Shown: one piece after another, positions 23,801-34,048 of the stretch
How positions within the stretch are numbered: the stretch's first letter is position 1
Layout: the number at the start of each line of letters is the position of its first letter
Origin: Ottelia alismoides
Lineage: Eukaryota > Streptophyta > Magnoliopsida > Alismatales > Hydrocharitaceae
DNA: 64,000 nucleotides
Assembly (NCBI GenBank): GCA_037367405.1
Contig: JAZKJV010000086.1
Coordinates: 1,287,001 to 1,351,000 of the forward strand
Direction of reading: 5' to 3'
Translations under genes and position numbers: made by a program
The notes under the pieces: model-generated
Databases searched by the model: none
What the model saw: only the letters and a program-made list of their open reading frames with translations
Told to the model about the DNA's origin: nothing

Positions 23801-25039
23801 ACCCGTCGATTATCTTTCATTTTGGTTGACGAGTAAGCCATAGGACTAGTCCGATACCTACACCAGGGCAAAAGATGTCGAGCATACCTCAATTCCCTAC
23901 TTCTCTGACCTCACGGATAGGAACCTATGTCCTTCTCCTCCGCTCAGCTTCCCCGCGAACCCTGCCACTGACATGTGAACCCGTACAAAAGCCTCAGGAG
24001 CAAGTGCGAGAAGAGTAATAGAACGGTGTCTATTTCACCCTTGAACCTTCCCTGGTCTCGCAATGGGAGTAGCTAGAACTCTTCTTTCTTCAAAGGCTAC
24101 AGCAAAATGAGACCTCTCATAAGTGAAAATACTGGAAAATGGGAAAGAAGACCAGAGACGAGATCCGAGGGTAGAAGCGGCTGAGACCAAGGGGGCGAAC
24201 CGAAGGGCTGAACCTCAGCTTGGATTAGATATTAGGGGTTCATTCTTTAGCTGAGACCAGGGAGATAGAGAAGATGGCCAAGATTTCGTGATCCGCTTCA
24301 GAGAGAGCCAAAAAAGGATCTTTCGTGTATAATCCTGCATAATCTCGAATGTTATCAGGTTTCACACCGGCCTTGTATGCCTTGATATGCATCTTCGCCT
24401 TCTTCAGCTCATTATATAGATCTTAGCTGAGCGTTAGTCAATCCATCAGTCCACACAGTTGTCCATGTACCAGTTTTCGAGATGGGGCCTTTTGACAAAA
24501 TCCAGGCGAAGGTTTCCGCTCGACATTTTATTTAAAACTATGTATAGAGCTAAGATGTTTGCAAAGCAGATCCCATCATGTGCACCATGTCTAGATGGTC
24601 TTGTTCATCAGGTCCTCTACCTCTTCTCTACTTGCCGCCCTGACTCGCTTAGACATCACCTGAGGAGGACTCGCTCTAGATATCTAATTTCATTACGGGA
24701 GGTTGACTATCTTTTATGGCCTTTGCATTCGCCTATATAACAATCGGGAAACCTCGACGCGAGTCTTTCATCATGGAAGGCATGATCGTCGAAGAAGCTT
24801 CTCGAGGGTAAGGCTTGCATGCTGGTTGGATTAGGCCTTAGTGCCCCCAAAACGAAATGGAAAGGGCTGTATCGATACAAAACTACATATACTGTGAGGC
24901 CTACACCTCTTTCATCTTCGAAGGAAGGAAGATAGCCCTCTACTCTAGGAGAGATAAGGGTAGTATGCATTCCATTCTGGATAGTGCTGTCTCTTTCCTT
25001 GATTGCCCTTCGAGTCAAAAAGGACTAGGAACCCTAGCT

Positions 25040-25175
25040 TCTTCCCACAATGATGGCTCTGTTGTCTTGGGGAGCATTGAAGCTTGCTTCTTCTCCGGAC
25101 TTTTCTTGGTCATCCATACCACTACTTCTAGAGTTGGAGAGAACCGATCTGATTCTCCATGTCCGTCTGTCAACT
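25040..25175 (-). pseudogene. matR: Mitochondrial matR fragment (nad1 intron maturase)
   Basis: Minus-strand peptide RIRSVL, then DDQEKSGEEASFNAPQ and DNRAIIVGR. These match the mitochondrial maturase MatR segment (usual form RVRSVL...DDQENSGEEASFNAPQDNRAIIVGR), which lies in the group II intron between nad1 exons 4 and 5. About 45 codons remain of roughly 650, and a few residues differ just before the DDQ. Homology ends at both sides, and downstream DNA on minus is unrelated to matR. This is the clearest evidence that the block is mitochondrial in origin. Confidence 0.88.
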
Positions 25176-25649
25176 ATTATAATAACTTGCACTCTGTGCC
25201 ACTTACTCTCAGGCCCTAGGGGCTCAAGCCATGTAATTGGCATTCTTCTTCTGACTCCTTAGTAAGCAAAGTAGATATCCTCACTTCTTCGCTTGCCTCC
25301 GTCCTCAAGCCCTCAGTCAGGCTTGGTCATTATCCTTGTCTCTAGCTCCACCTTGTTCCGGGGGTCCCTCGTACCCACATCGAAAGTGAACAACCCGTCA
25401 CAGATCAAGCCAATGTTAAGGAAGCCCCAAATATATAGTCCTTCAATAATCAAAATAGGAGTACAGAGAATAGAGAAGACGCTTGGGTTTGTTAGGACGG
25501 TTCGATTGCCCACGGCTACTCTCTCACTTCATTAAATATCTAGAAACAATAGCGAGGAAGCAAAGGAATGTTCCGATCCTTGATTCTATTCCACCTCATT
25601 ATCCACTGCGGTCGCCTATGACTAATTTGCTCTCTCTACTTTCTGAAAT

Positions 25650-25695
25650 ATAAAGATGCAGAAAGAGAAGGTCGTAGCATATGCCTCATGTCTTG
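25650..25695 (+). pseudogene. Ty3/gypsy RNase H scrap inside the NUMT
   Basis: Plus-strand peptide MQKEKVVAYAS resembles the start of the gypsy RNase H domain (usually ...KVIAYASRQL). Only about 15 codons can be aligned. Plant mitochondrial genomes often hold nuclear retroelement scraps, so it could have come in with the block or have inserted later. Confidence 0.45.
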
Positions 25696-25809
25696 ACGAG
25701 ATGATAGTGAAAGTTCTTCACCCTTGAGTCATCGTGAAAAGCACTTTTCTCTAAGACCTCTTATATTCCCAAAACTAGATAAGATTTCTGTTTGAATATA
25801 GAAGGCAAG

Positions 25810-25872
25810 CCAATAGTGAGATTCTAGGAGCAATAGACAATTAGGATCAATCTCATCTTTCCCCAGACTTTT
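25810..25872 (-). repeat. Inverted repeat copy 2 (63 bp) in the NUMT
   Basis: Reverse-complement partner of 17818-17880, with two mismatches by eye. The flanks differ on both sides. Confidence 0.88.
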
Positions 25873-25941
25873 TACAACAAAAAGTGAGAAGAGATCTATG
25901 AAGAAAACTCCCAGACGACGACCTAGGGGTCCAAGCGAGAT

Positions 25942-26424
25942 TTGCTGGATGACTTCCTCTTTGGGGAAACTACCTTCTTATTCCAATGGTTACATAACTA
26001 CCGTACTGGATTAGCAGTCTCAAACGCGAACGAACTTGAACCCGTTGTTCGATATGCGAAACATGAGCTGTTGGATTACCTAAACAAAGGGATATTGTCA
26101 GAACCAAGGACAAGTCTAATGCCGGGGATCAAGTCAGTTTTCAGTCTAATGCCAGAATGGATCCTGGGTTCGGGCTTCCCAAAAAGCCAGCCCAGGCAGG
26201 CCGGGGCTAGCATAGAGGGGCGCTGGCAAATGAGATTCTTTCTCAAACCCCCCTGGGCACCTACCTCCCCCATGTGTCGAGCCATTTGGCTTCCCCGCCG
26301 GTCTTGGTTTGGTCCTCAAAGGCCTTTCCGAGCTCTCTTGAACCTGCTCATGGCTAGATCGATCGGTTTTGGGTCAAAAAGGAAGAACCCAAAGATGAAA
26401 CCTCTGGAAAGCACCTACACCTAA
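25942..26424 (+). other. 160-codon ORF, longest in the NUMT, unassigned
   Basis: Open frame containing ANELEPVVRYAKHELLDYL near residue 35 and a Pro/Arg-rich second half. I do not recognise a family. Plant mitochondrial genomes carry many unconserved ORFs of this size, and codon use gives no support for or against. It has no clear start context. It may be chance. Confidence 0.3.
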
Positions 26425-26812
26425 TGGCTTACACTATCGCCTTCTAGGGTAAATGTACTAATGCGGATGAAATATAGGGGCAAAGCTCAGGGAGGCTCAC
26501 ACCTCCTCTATGCTCCGCTGAATCAATATATAATGAAGAAATGATAGTAGCTGCGACAGAGGCATGGACTCATTCTTTCCCTGTATTTGCTCCTCGAAAA
26601 TCATCATGGTTGAGAGGGACAAGTGACTGTAGTGTACCTGGAAAGAGTATAAATGAGTCAGGAGTGAGTCACCTCTCAACTGCTCCCTTGTTGGCCTGGG
26701 GCCTCCCCCCTGAACCTTATTCTCACTTTGATATAGTATGAAAGGTCTCAAGTTTTGGGGGGAGTCAAACCTTTGATTTTATATAGCATCGGGCCTATAT
26801 GTAATTATATCT

Positions 26813-27022
26813 TCACGAGCCTCGCCGCTTGCTTATAGGCGCTATGTTTAGCTGCTTACGGGAGGCTCTTTGTCTGCTCAAGATAATCCCAGCCCAGCAT
26901 AGAGCATGTAACTTAACCATTCCCAATTCGAACACGAGATCTGAAGCGCGGGGATAGATATTCATCAAACAGGGGGAGACTGGGCAGCCTTGAGGTATTC
27001 CGAACCAGAATGTCTGGTTCAA
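26813..27022 (-). pseudogene. Possible reverse-transcriptase scrap
   Basis: Minus-strand peptide FGIPQGCPVSPCLMNIY resembles the motif around RT region 4 of group II intron maturases and non-LTR elements (general form GxPQGxPLSPLLxNI). No second RT motif, in particular no YADD box, can be read in the short frame. Assignment to a maturase rather than a LINE is open. Confidence 0.35.
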
Positions 27023-27366
27023 CGCCCAACTATACTATAGCCGAATTAGAAACCGTTATTTGCAGTTCTGACCAAAAAAAAGCAAAAAGGAACATAACCT
27101 CCGATACTATGAACAGAATAGAACCATATCGAGGTCCTGACTTGATCTATCCGATCCGCGCTTCCCTAAGCCTGGACCTTTCTTGATCCTTCGAGACCGG
27201 GTCCGACAGTTCGCAGCCGAAGTAGTCATAGTCTTTCTCAGGTATAGTTCTCGTAGATGGCAGGGTGCAGAGCCCTCCAGAAATTTTTCTACAACGCGGA
27301 GCCCGCCAAGTGGGCGGCAGAAGCATCAGGCAAGTGCTTGGTAGGCCACCGGGAGGGGAAGTCGGC

Positions 27367-27380
27367 GGGGGGGGGGGGGG
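27367..27380 (+). repeat. Poly-G tract (14 G)
   Basis: Fourteen consecutive G after GTCGGC. It lies in the organellar block and could be a replication-slippage site or a length error of sequencing. Confidence 0.7.
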
Positions 27381-27488
27381 AGACTGAGCAAATACGAGAA
27401 ATTGGTTGTGCTGGTCGGGGAAGACAAGGTAGGCACCTCAGGTCATAGGGATAGGTCCGCCTCTCTCTCTCACTCCTTCATCTCCCCG

Positions 27489-27830
27489 CTACGTGCCCAT
27501 GCACCCATACTCCTCTCTCCGACAAAAAAGATCGCATTTTTGGGCCTGAGCTTGTAGAGACTTTCCTTGCACCCAGAACCTTCCTGCACCAGGCACTCTG
27601 ACTATGCTTCCCATTCCCTCAAGGCAGTCGGCTGACCAGCCTTTTTTTGGTACTTCTGACACCATCCTACCTAGTTTGTTTCCCGCTCCTCCCCCACTTA
27701 GGGATCGACTCAACGCGAGCACCCTCTCCAGACAAAGTTGAAGCGTAGAGAAGTCCACGCCGTATTGTCTCTCTTCCACCCCTTTCCAAACAGCATTATA
27801 GAAGGGGAACATGCCCCATCTATGACGCAA
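27489..27830 (-). other. 113-codon ORF, unassigned
   Basis: Minus open frame with MRHRWGMFPFYNAVWKGVE at the start and a Cys-rich tail. It overlaps the second copy of the 28-bp direct repeat (27731-27758). No family is recognised. It is probably a non-conserved mitochondrial-type ORF or chance. Confidence 0.28.
27731..27758 (+). repeat. 28-bp direct repeat, copy 2
   Basis: Identical partner of 20800-20827. Confidence 0.85.
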
Positions 27831-28989
27831 CTGAGTTCACTTGACGAGGAAGGGACGAAAGGCAGGGCCAGGATTCAATTAGTCCTAATGCGCTTTACCA
27901 GGGCCAGAGAGTTTGTGAGGCTATTATATCATCTTTGGAAAATCTTTCGATCCTATATCAGACCGCATCCATGTCCGGACAGGGCAAATCTCGATTATCA
28001 GACCGTCTCCCGCGTATATACATCGCGATATGACACATGTCTAGTTTCCGCGAGAAAGTGACATCTCCAGTAATTCTGACCTGTCCTATATCTCATCAGG
28101 ACCTTTCACCTATCGGGGCTGATATAGAACAGAGACCTTAGTAATATATTAGATCAGCCAGACAAGAAGCTGCTTGCTTTAACGGACAAACCGTCCTTTC
28201 CTTTGCTTTATATCTAGTTGGTTTGACCGAGTTCTATATATTCGGCTGGTAGGGATCACATTCACTCTTGTACAGTAGTAGGTAAACTGGAAGGCAAGTC
28301 CTCGTCAATGTCAAAGAAACCATTCTGTTTCATTTCGGAGAAAAGATGTCATAATTGGAGTTTTGAATAAGACGACTCTCTAGTCCAAGATCCTGAGCAA
28401 TAGGGAAGTAGTAAAAGCATTAAAGAGAAAGCTTGGCGAATGCTTCCACATCAGTCAATTTCAGGCAACCAAACCCTTCAACTGATGGAACTATCTTTCT
28501 GCAGGAAGGGGGACCGAAAGGTGAAAGTCAGCACACAGGACCGAGGAGTCTCTGATCCTATTGGAAATCGAAAGGTGAAAGTCAAATCTCGCTAATAATT
28601 CTTTCTTGATTCTTCTTCATTTTTGATGGCTTTTTTGATCATCTACATATCTCCACCCCGAAGTCTCTGGACAGGGATAAGGTGCACCTCCCGTCGACCA
28701 CATCTCGGACATTCACTCACTTTATTGCTGCCTCTGAATCGCTTGACTGAACAGCCGCTTATAGAGTTTCAAAAATCTTGCATCTGCCAATTATGTTATG
28801 GGGTACAACTTTGACCTACCTGAGGTTCTCAAACCCTAAAAAAGCGGGATGTTGTAAGTCAGATTTCATATTCGAATAAACCTTTCAGAAAGTAAGTTTT
28901 TTAGTTATGGGCCTAGCAAAAGAAAAATCGGAACGGTGCGAGCATTGTTTACGAAGCGAGAGAAAGATCTCGATCTCAATCCCAACGTC

Positions 28990-30587
28990 CTGAAAAAATG
29001 GACCCTGAAAACTTGGAGTTAATAGTCATTGGAGAATGGAGTCTAAAAAGTCTCTTCGGAGAACTGGAACTCTCCCATAGTGGCTCATAAAATGGGATCT
29101 CTACACTAGAGTCCCCGTGAAACCACATGAGAAGCCTAACCCACATGGCACGGGGAATGGGATCTCTACTTTGGAGTCCCTATGGAACACATGAAAACTC
29201 TGACCAAAATAAAAGATGGGGACCATGACAAATGATGGCAAACATGTGCACATCTGAAAAGAAGTCTATCTCTAAAGAACTCGAAGAAAATGGGTCACTC
29301 AACGACGGAGTGCCTCGAACTTGAACTCTAAGCCAATTCTCAAAGTCTGAAACTGAACTGTAGAGTTTGAACATTTGGTTGGTCTGAAATCTAACACCAG
29401 AATCTAGAATAGACCTATACACAATACTCCACATTTCCCACGTACTGGTCGGAATGAAGACATCGATCAAGTTGGGAGAAGACAAATGAAGAAGAGGAGG
29501 AACAAAAAGTCACATAAGAGGTCCATTTTTTACAACTTTTTTTCAAAGTTTTTATTTTTTCAGCTACTTCATTGTTTTACCTCTCACCTTTCTCTTTTTT
29601 TAATAAATAGTTCCAATATTTTTTTCACTCTTTTTTTTTTTCATCCTTTTTTCTTTCGACCCACCTGGGCCCTTTTAATAACCGAAGCCCACTTGGGCAT
29701 GGACTTTCCCTATATCTTACTCTCTTTTTTAAAGGAAGGGCCATCGGGACCTTTGTTCTCGCAAAAGCACTAGGATTCCCATTGTGAGAACCCATTCCCA
29801 TCGCCTTGCGCCCCCGATCAAGGTTTCATTACCGCCACCGCCAACTGTAAAGCACGAGAGAGGAGCTTGTAGATGGGGCTCGTCGCCTTCGAGACTCGTG
29901 AGGAAAGGAGAGGTCAATGCCACCAATCCCTTTTAGGGTTGCTGCTCGGAGCGGAGGCGCCTTCATCTTTGAAGATTATGTGCCACCAGCAGGAGATGAA
30001 CCGCGCCAAGGGGTCCCGTCGCGCTGGGTCTTCTTCGCACACGAAGAAGGATGTATCATAAGTGGCGATCAACAACACAGAGGCCTCACACAAGGTGCGT
30101 CGGTCGGAGGAGTGATATATCCTCAAGTTGCGATCTAGAGGGTTGATGTTGCGTCAGAGAAGTCGCCTTGTGCGAGAGCTGCTCAGACTGCTCTTATATC
30201 GAGACTTCTTCATCGAGCAGGAGCTAGCAGAATGGGGTTCACGCGAAGAGCGAGACTTCGCCAAAAGCTACCAAATGTAGCCACCGTTGCTTGGGAGATC
30301 ATCTTCCTCATGCTGATGGGAGAGCGACCTGATGCAGAACCACCACTCTAAGATCTGGGAGAGTGTCGCCGAAGATCTGAATGAGTCTTCTAGCGATGTC
30401 GTTGGATGAGCGATGGTCTAATATGATGGTACTGACCTTCAAAGGCGATGATGATTGCTGGACAGAAATTAGGGCTTCAATAGAAACCCTAGAACTTGGA
30501 TAGAACTTGAACAAACAATAATAATCATCTTCAAGAAATAATCGAATCTCGAATAAGCAAAAATCATAAACTCCTAGAGAATCGAAC
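28990..30587 (-). other. 5' internal region of element G, non-coding or unrecognised
   Basis: Sequence between the organellar block and the G PBS. It holds two minus open frames, 29180-29485 (101 codons) and 30308-30514 (68 codons, ISVQQSSSPLKVSTIILDHR in its middle), neither of which I recognise as Gag. A T-rich stretch lies at about 29520-29660 and a 65-bp tandem repeat at 29091. The absence of recognisable gag next to the PBS suggests a non-autonomous element or strong decay. The left edge is uncertain. Confidence 0.5.
29091..29209. repeat. Degenerate 65-bp tandem repeat (two units)
   Basis: Units starting at 29091 and 29156 both begin AATGGGATCTCTAC, followed by GGAGTCCC or GAGTCCCC, then AACACATGA or ACCACATGA. 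The second unit is slightly shorter. Confidence 0.7.
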
Positions 30588-30601
30588 CCACTCTGATACC
30601 G
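30588..30601 (-). other. Primer-binding site of element G
   Basis: On the minus strand CGGTATCAGAGTGG directly follows the LTR end TCTAACA. It matches the tRNA-Met PBS with its first base changed from T to C. Confidence 0.75.
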
Positions 30602-30707
30602 TGTTAGAAATATAATACAAAAGCTCGATCAGAGAATAAAGATAAAAATATTAAGAACATGGGATTTTAACGTAGAACCCTACTCCCTAAGGAGCGGGAT
30701 GAAACCA
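30602..30707 (-). repeat. Truncated 5' LTR of element G
   Basis: Homologous to 14637-14745 for about 107 bp (shared GAACATGGGATTTTAACRT...GATGAAACCA), with roughly 14 substitutions and two single-base indels by eye. Homology stops at about 30707, where unrelated DNA begins. The divergence suggests an old insertion. Confidence 0.72.
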
Positions 30708-31196
30708 AGGAAGGCCATATCGATATCGATATCGTATCGGACTGCACGAAAAGGATATATCGGGATATAGCATCGATATACTAACAATATCGGTGGAAAT
30801 GTCAAAAATGGCTCAAAAAAGGCATTTCTTACCGTTTTTTAGAAATTAAGATCATCCAAGATATTGAAACGACAAAGAACCTACAAAAACATACTTATAT
30901 CACACATATCGATCATTTATACCCCATATATCGCATATACTAGTCATTTCGAACATATCGTTGGTACTATTAGTTGTTGACCTATAGATATTGGAATTGA
31001 AGTTCGTCCAATCTCTTATAACACTAAGTAACTTTCAAATATACACAGATAACATAGAAAGATCATCTATGATCCTTATATCTCACATATCGACCGTATC
31101 CAAGTTCTTAGAACACTAAATAACTTACAATTATACTCTTAGATCACACATATTGATCATCTATAACCCTTATATAACATATATCGAACACATTAT
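30708..31196. repeat. AT-rich degenerate repeat block
   Basis: It opens with ATATCGATATCGATATCG and then carries degenerate units of about 90 bp, containing CACATATCGA or ATATATCGAAC and CACTAAATAACTT. They lie at about 30862-30940, 31014-31093 and 31107-31190. No coding frame or known family was recognised. The block separates the truncated G LTR from copia A. Confidence 0.55.
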
Positions 31197-31341
31197 TGTT
31201 GAGAGAATTTTGTATCTTCGTCTTTATTTATATTTCTCTAGTTTTTATGTTTTCTTTATGAAATTTCTCCTTAGAGCCTTTCTCCTATATAAGAGGGTTC
31301 TAGGGCTACGTGGTATACAACTTTTCATTTTTCCTTTCACA
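31197..31341 (+). repeat. 5' LTR of copia element A
   Basis: A 145-bp LTR, from TGTTGAGAGAATTTTG to CTTTCACA, with TATATAAG at 31286-31293. It directly abuts a perfect PBS. Same family as the LTRs of B and C. ATTAT (31192-31196) is its left flank. Confidence 0.85.
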
Positions 31342-31353
31342 TGGTATCAGAGC
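31342..31353 (+). other. Primer-binding site of copia A
   Basis: TGGTATCAGAGC is a perfect match to the plant initiator tRNA-Met primer site, with no spacer from the LTR. Confidence 0.85.
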
Positions 31354-31807
31354 GACAGTCCTAGACCGAAGCTTGTGCCCTAATGGCCTACCCCCACCAA
31401 AAACCCTAGAGTGTGTCGCCCACGCCGCCTATGTCGCCCACGCCACGCGCGCCGTCCGTGCGTCGGCCAGCATCACCACGCACCGCCCGTGCAGCCTGTG
31501 TGTCATTGCGTACCACCAGCACTGCATGTGCGTCTCCAGCGCAGTCTGCACCCTTCCGTATGTGTCGCACCACGTGCGGCCTGCCCGTACGCCCCACCAT
31601 GAGGGTTGTGTGATCCTCCCCGCCGCCATTGCATTCTTGGGTACCTAGGATGTGACGTGATCATCTAAAAACACCCTAATCACCCAAAAGGCGTCCTCAA
31701 GGAATGGAAGTGTTTGTGGTATGAGTATACACCCACAACCATCTTCCCATATGTCAGTGTAGACTTAAGTTTTATTTGTTGCAGTCCCAGTCTTGGTGAT
31801 AGTTGTC

Positions 31808-32652
31808 ATGATGGTTGATAACAAAGAGGATGTTCCATACCTGGGGGATTTCAAAGGTTCAACCCCCATTGTCAAAATGGATGGAACAAACTATGAACTG
31901 TGGGCAATGCAGTTCATGAGTTTGATGCAGTGTAATGGCAAGAAGAACATCCTTACAGTGGAGGAGCCAAGTGACAAGACTGGGATAAATGCATCATGGG
32001 AGGTAGATGATGTCTATGCACATATATGGCTATGTGGGATTGTGTCTACAGATATAACAAATGATATATTGACCTAGCCTACTGCAAAGGCTATGTGGGA
32101 CATTCTCGCCGCGACATACTCTCCAGCGAAGAATGAGTCGAAGATATTGTAGATCCAGCATGTATCTTTACGTTGAAGCAGAATGGTTATCTTTACGTTG
32201 AAGCAGAATGGTCGACCCCTTCATACCCTCTGTACTTTGTTAAGGGGTATGTTTGAGAAGCTACACGGCTACATTCCCTTGACTGCTATGCCAGAGCATC
32301 TCATGGCTTAAAGAAACTCTGTGATGACCGAGGTCTTTCAAGTGGTCCTTGATCCTAAATATGACTCAGCTCGCGCCCAGATTCTTACACAATGGAGGAG
32401 GCATGTCGCAGACTGAGTAGGCTATTTATACCCTCTAGTGGTAATGTGCAGTCTCAAACATCATCAGCCATGGTTGCATCTCATGGTAGGGGGAACCCTA
32501 CTCTGTATTATGGTAGGGGAGGATCTTACCGTGGCAGAGGAGGGGGTAGCCGACCCCATCAGTCGTGCACCTTATGCCACAGGACTGGTCACTCTGAGGA
32601 AACTTGCTATTCTAAGCAAGGGTTTCCTGCTTCCGCTAGAGTTGCAGAATAA
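31808..32652 (+). pseudogene. Copia A gag with intact zinc knuckle, interrupted
   Basis: Start ATG at 31808 or 31811 (MVDNKEDVPYLGDF). The N-terminal signature FKGSTPIVKMDGTNYELWA is well kept, then SDKTGINASWEVDD. A TAG at 32075 interrupts where elements B and C suggest Gln. A 25-bp tandem duplication at 32163 shifts the frame. The C-terminal part, open in 32392-32652, has RGRGGGSRPHQ and a complete CCHC box CTLCHRTGHSEETC (spacing C-x2-C-x4-H-x4-C), the nucleic-acid-binding zinc knuckle of Gag. The leader 31354-31807 is GC-rich and non-coding. It is the best-kept gag of the A/B/C family. Confidence 0.88.
32163..32212 (+). repeat. 25-bp tandem duplication inside copia A gag
   Basis: TATCTTTACGTTGAAGCAGA plus ATGGT occurs twice in direct succession. 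Twenty-five is not a multiple of three, so it breaks the gag frame. Elements B and C have one copy at the homologous place. Confidence 0.9.
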
Positions 32653-33490
32653 ACTCAACAGATTTGGGAGTCCTCATGTTGTTGATCAGAGATTTGACGA
32701 ACTTCTGGTCATACTCAAGGAGATCATGCCTGCTCCTGGACTATGCAGCTCTCCCTCAGGATTCTCAGAGGTAGTTGACTCTGTTGTTGCATCTTCATCA
32801 AGTATAGCATATGTCTTTACAAGTTGTTACAAGGCAGATTTATCAGAATGGATTATGAATTCATGTGCATCCTATCACCTCTATGGTGATAGAAGTCGGT
32901 TTAGTACTTTCAATTCAACCCAACCCAGATGATCTGTTGTGATAGCAGATGGAACATATTCTCCCATTACTGATCAGGGGAAGTGCGGCTAACTCCTGCA
33001 ATGAGACTTCAGAATGTTCTTTATGCTCCTGAGTTTTCAATGAACTTATCATCTATTAGTCAAATCATCAAGGACTCACATTGTTATGCCATTTTTTATC
33101 CATCTACTCTTGTGTTTCAGGACATTCTAACAGGTAGGGTGATTAGTTATGTCCATGAACAAGGAGGTCTACAGACTAGTGCAATCTCCTTATGTAGGTG
33201 CTTCTTCCATTCGCATTGGGTCTATGTCTCCTTACATGTGGCATCTTTATTTTGGTCATCTTCCTTTGCAAATGTTGTGTAATGTTCTTCCACAGATTTC
33301 CCCTCGCTCTACCATTTAGTGTGAGGCCTGCTAGCTTGGGAAGCATCATCGACCAATGTTTCAGAGTCCTCGGGTTCGAAGTAGTCATAGTCTGTTTAAG
33401 TTAGTTATTTTGATATTTGCAGTCCCAGTCGTGTCTCTGATCATCAGGGGCATAGATTTTATCTTGTTGTTGTTGATGAGTTTTCTAGGT
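32653..33490 (+). pseudogene. Copia A protease, GAG-pre-integrase and integrase start
   Basis: Protease: the active-site segment at about 32855 reads WIMNSCASYHLYGDRSRF, where functional copia has DSGASYH, so the catalytic Asp is Asn and the Gly is Cys. Next comes LQNVLYAPEFSMNLSSI (about 33009) with CYAIFYPSTLVFQD. The GAG-pre-integrase domain follows with HLYFGHLPLQML and CEACQLGKHHR (about 33235-33345). The last part resembles the start of integrase, from a DIWGPSRV-like segment to a VDEFSR-like end at about 33487. There are several stops and frame changes. It ends where the LTR of element B begins, so the rest of integrase, RT and the 3' LTR should lie beyond the window if the nest is intact. 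Confidence 0.82.
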
Positions 33491-33639
33491 TGTTGTAGAG
33501 GCTTCTATTATTATGTTTTGTACTATTTCTTAATTCATGTTTACTTTCTAGACTCTTATGTATTTTACCCATGAGGTCTCTCCCTATATAAGAGAGACTA
33601 GGGTTCCTTGGAATAACAAGTTGCTCACTTTTCCCAACA
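33491..33639 (+). repeat. 5' LTR of copia element B, inserted in A integrase
   Basis: A 149-bp LTR beginning TGTTGTAGAGGC and ending TTCCCAACA, with TATATAAG at 33595-33602. It abuts element A integrase on the left and its own PBS on the right. Confidence 0.8.
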
Positions 33640-33652
33640 TGGTATTAGAGCC
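33640..33652 (+). other. Primer-binding site of copia B
   Basis: TGGTATTAGAGCC differs from the tRNA-Met PBS by one C-to-T change. No spacer from the LTR. Confidence 0.8.
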
Positions 33653-34048
33653 AAGGGGCTAACCCTAACTCTAGGCCCTACCGCCTCTCCCCTCCTCTAC
33701 CACCTGTCGTCGCCGCCTCTTCCCTCCTCCACCACCCTTCCATCACCGCCGTCGGGCCCCTCTCTACGCCATCGGCCCCCTCTCCACGCCGTCGGGCCCC
33801 TCTCCACGCCCCCTCTCCACATCGTAGGGCCCCACTTCACTGGGCTCTCTCTCCGCCGATTCAAGCCCTATGTAGGGGACCCTAACCGTCGGGTTCCCCT
33901 TCCTTACACGCCAACACCACCTCTTTAGTCGGCAGTTCTATCTCCATGGATTTGAGTGCGTAACGTCTAAATATGCACTCAAATCCGATCACGTCTTTGT
34001 AGACACTGATTTCTAGTCTACAATCCCTAGTTCTTCATCTACGGTGAC

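Larger units (their letters stand above)
15250..28990. other. Mitochondrial-type DNA block in the nuclear genome (NUMT) with plastid fragments
   Basis: This block looks unlike its surroundings. It is visibly richer in G+C, lacks retroelement LTRs and is made of short unrelated segments, like plant mitochondrial intergenic DNA. Supporting pieces are a matR fragment (mitochondrial), three plastid fragments (rpl2, psbB, accD) of the kind found in plant mitochondrial genomes, a 63-bp inverted repeat pair and a 28-bp direct repeat pair. Apart from those pieces, and the ORFs and retroelement-like scraps listed separately, I could not assign its sequence to genes and saw no complete mitochondrial gene or tRNA. 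It lies between the 3' and 5' halves of element G. An assembly chimera is the main alternative. Edges are approximate. Confidence 0.72.

Noticed and set aside
15250..28990. Whole window being a mitochondrial genome
   Set aside because: Both sides are multi-kilobase nuclear LTR retrotransposons with target duplications, and no complete mitochondrial gene is present.
31310..31648. Several overlapping GC-rich ORFs on both strands
   Set aside because: They start in the copia A LTR/PBS and cover its leader; no frame resembles Gag, and all six frames are open by composition.
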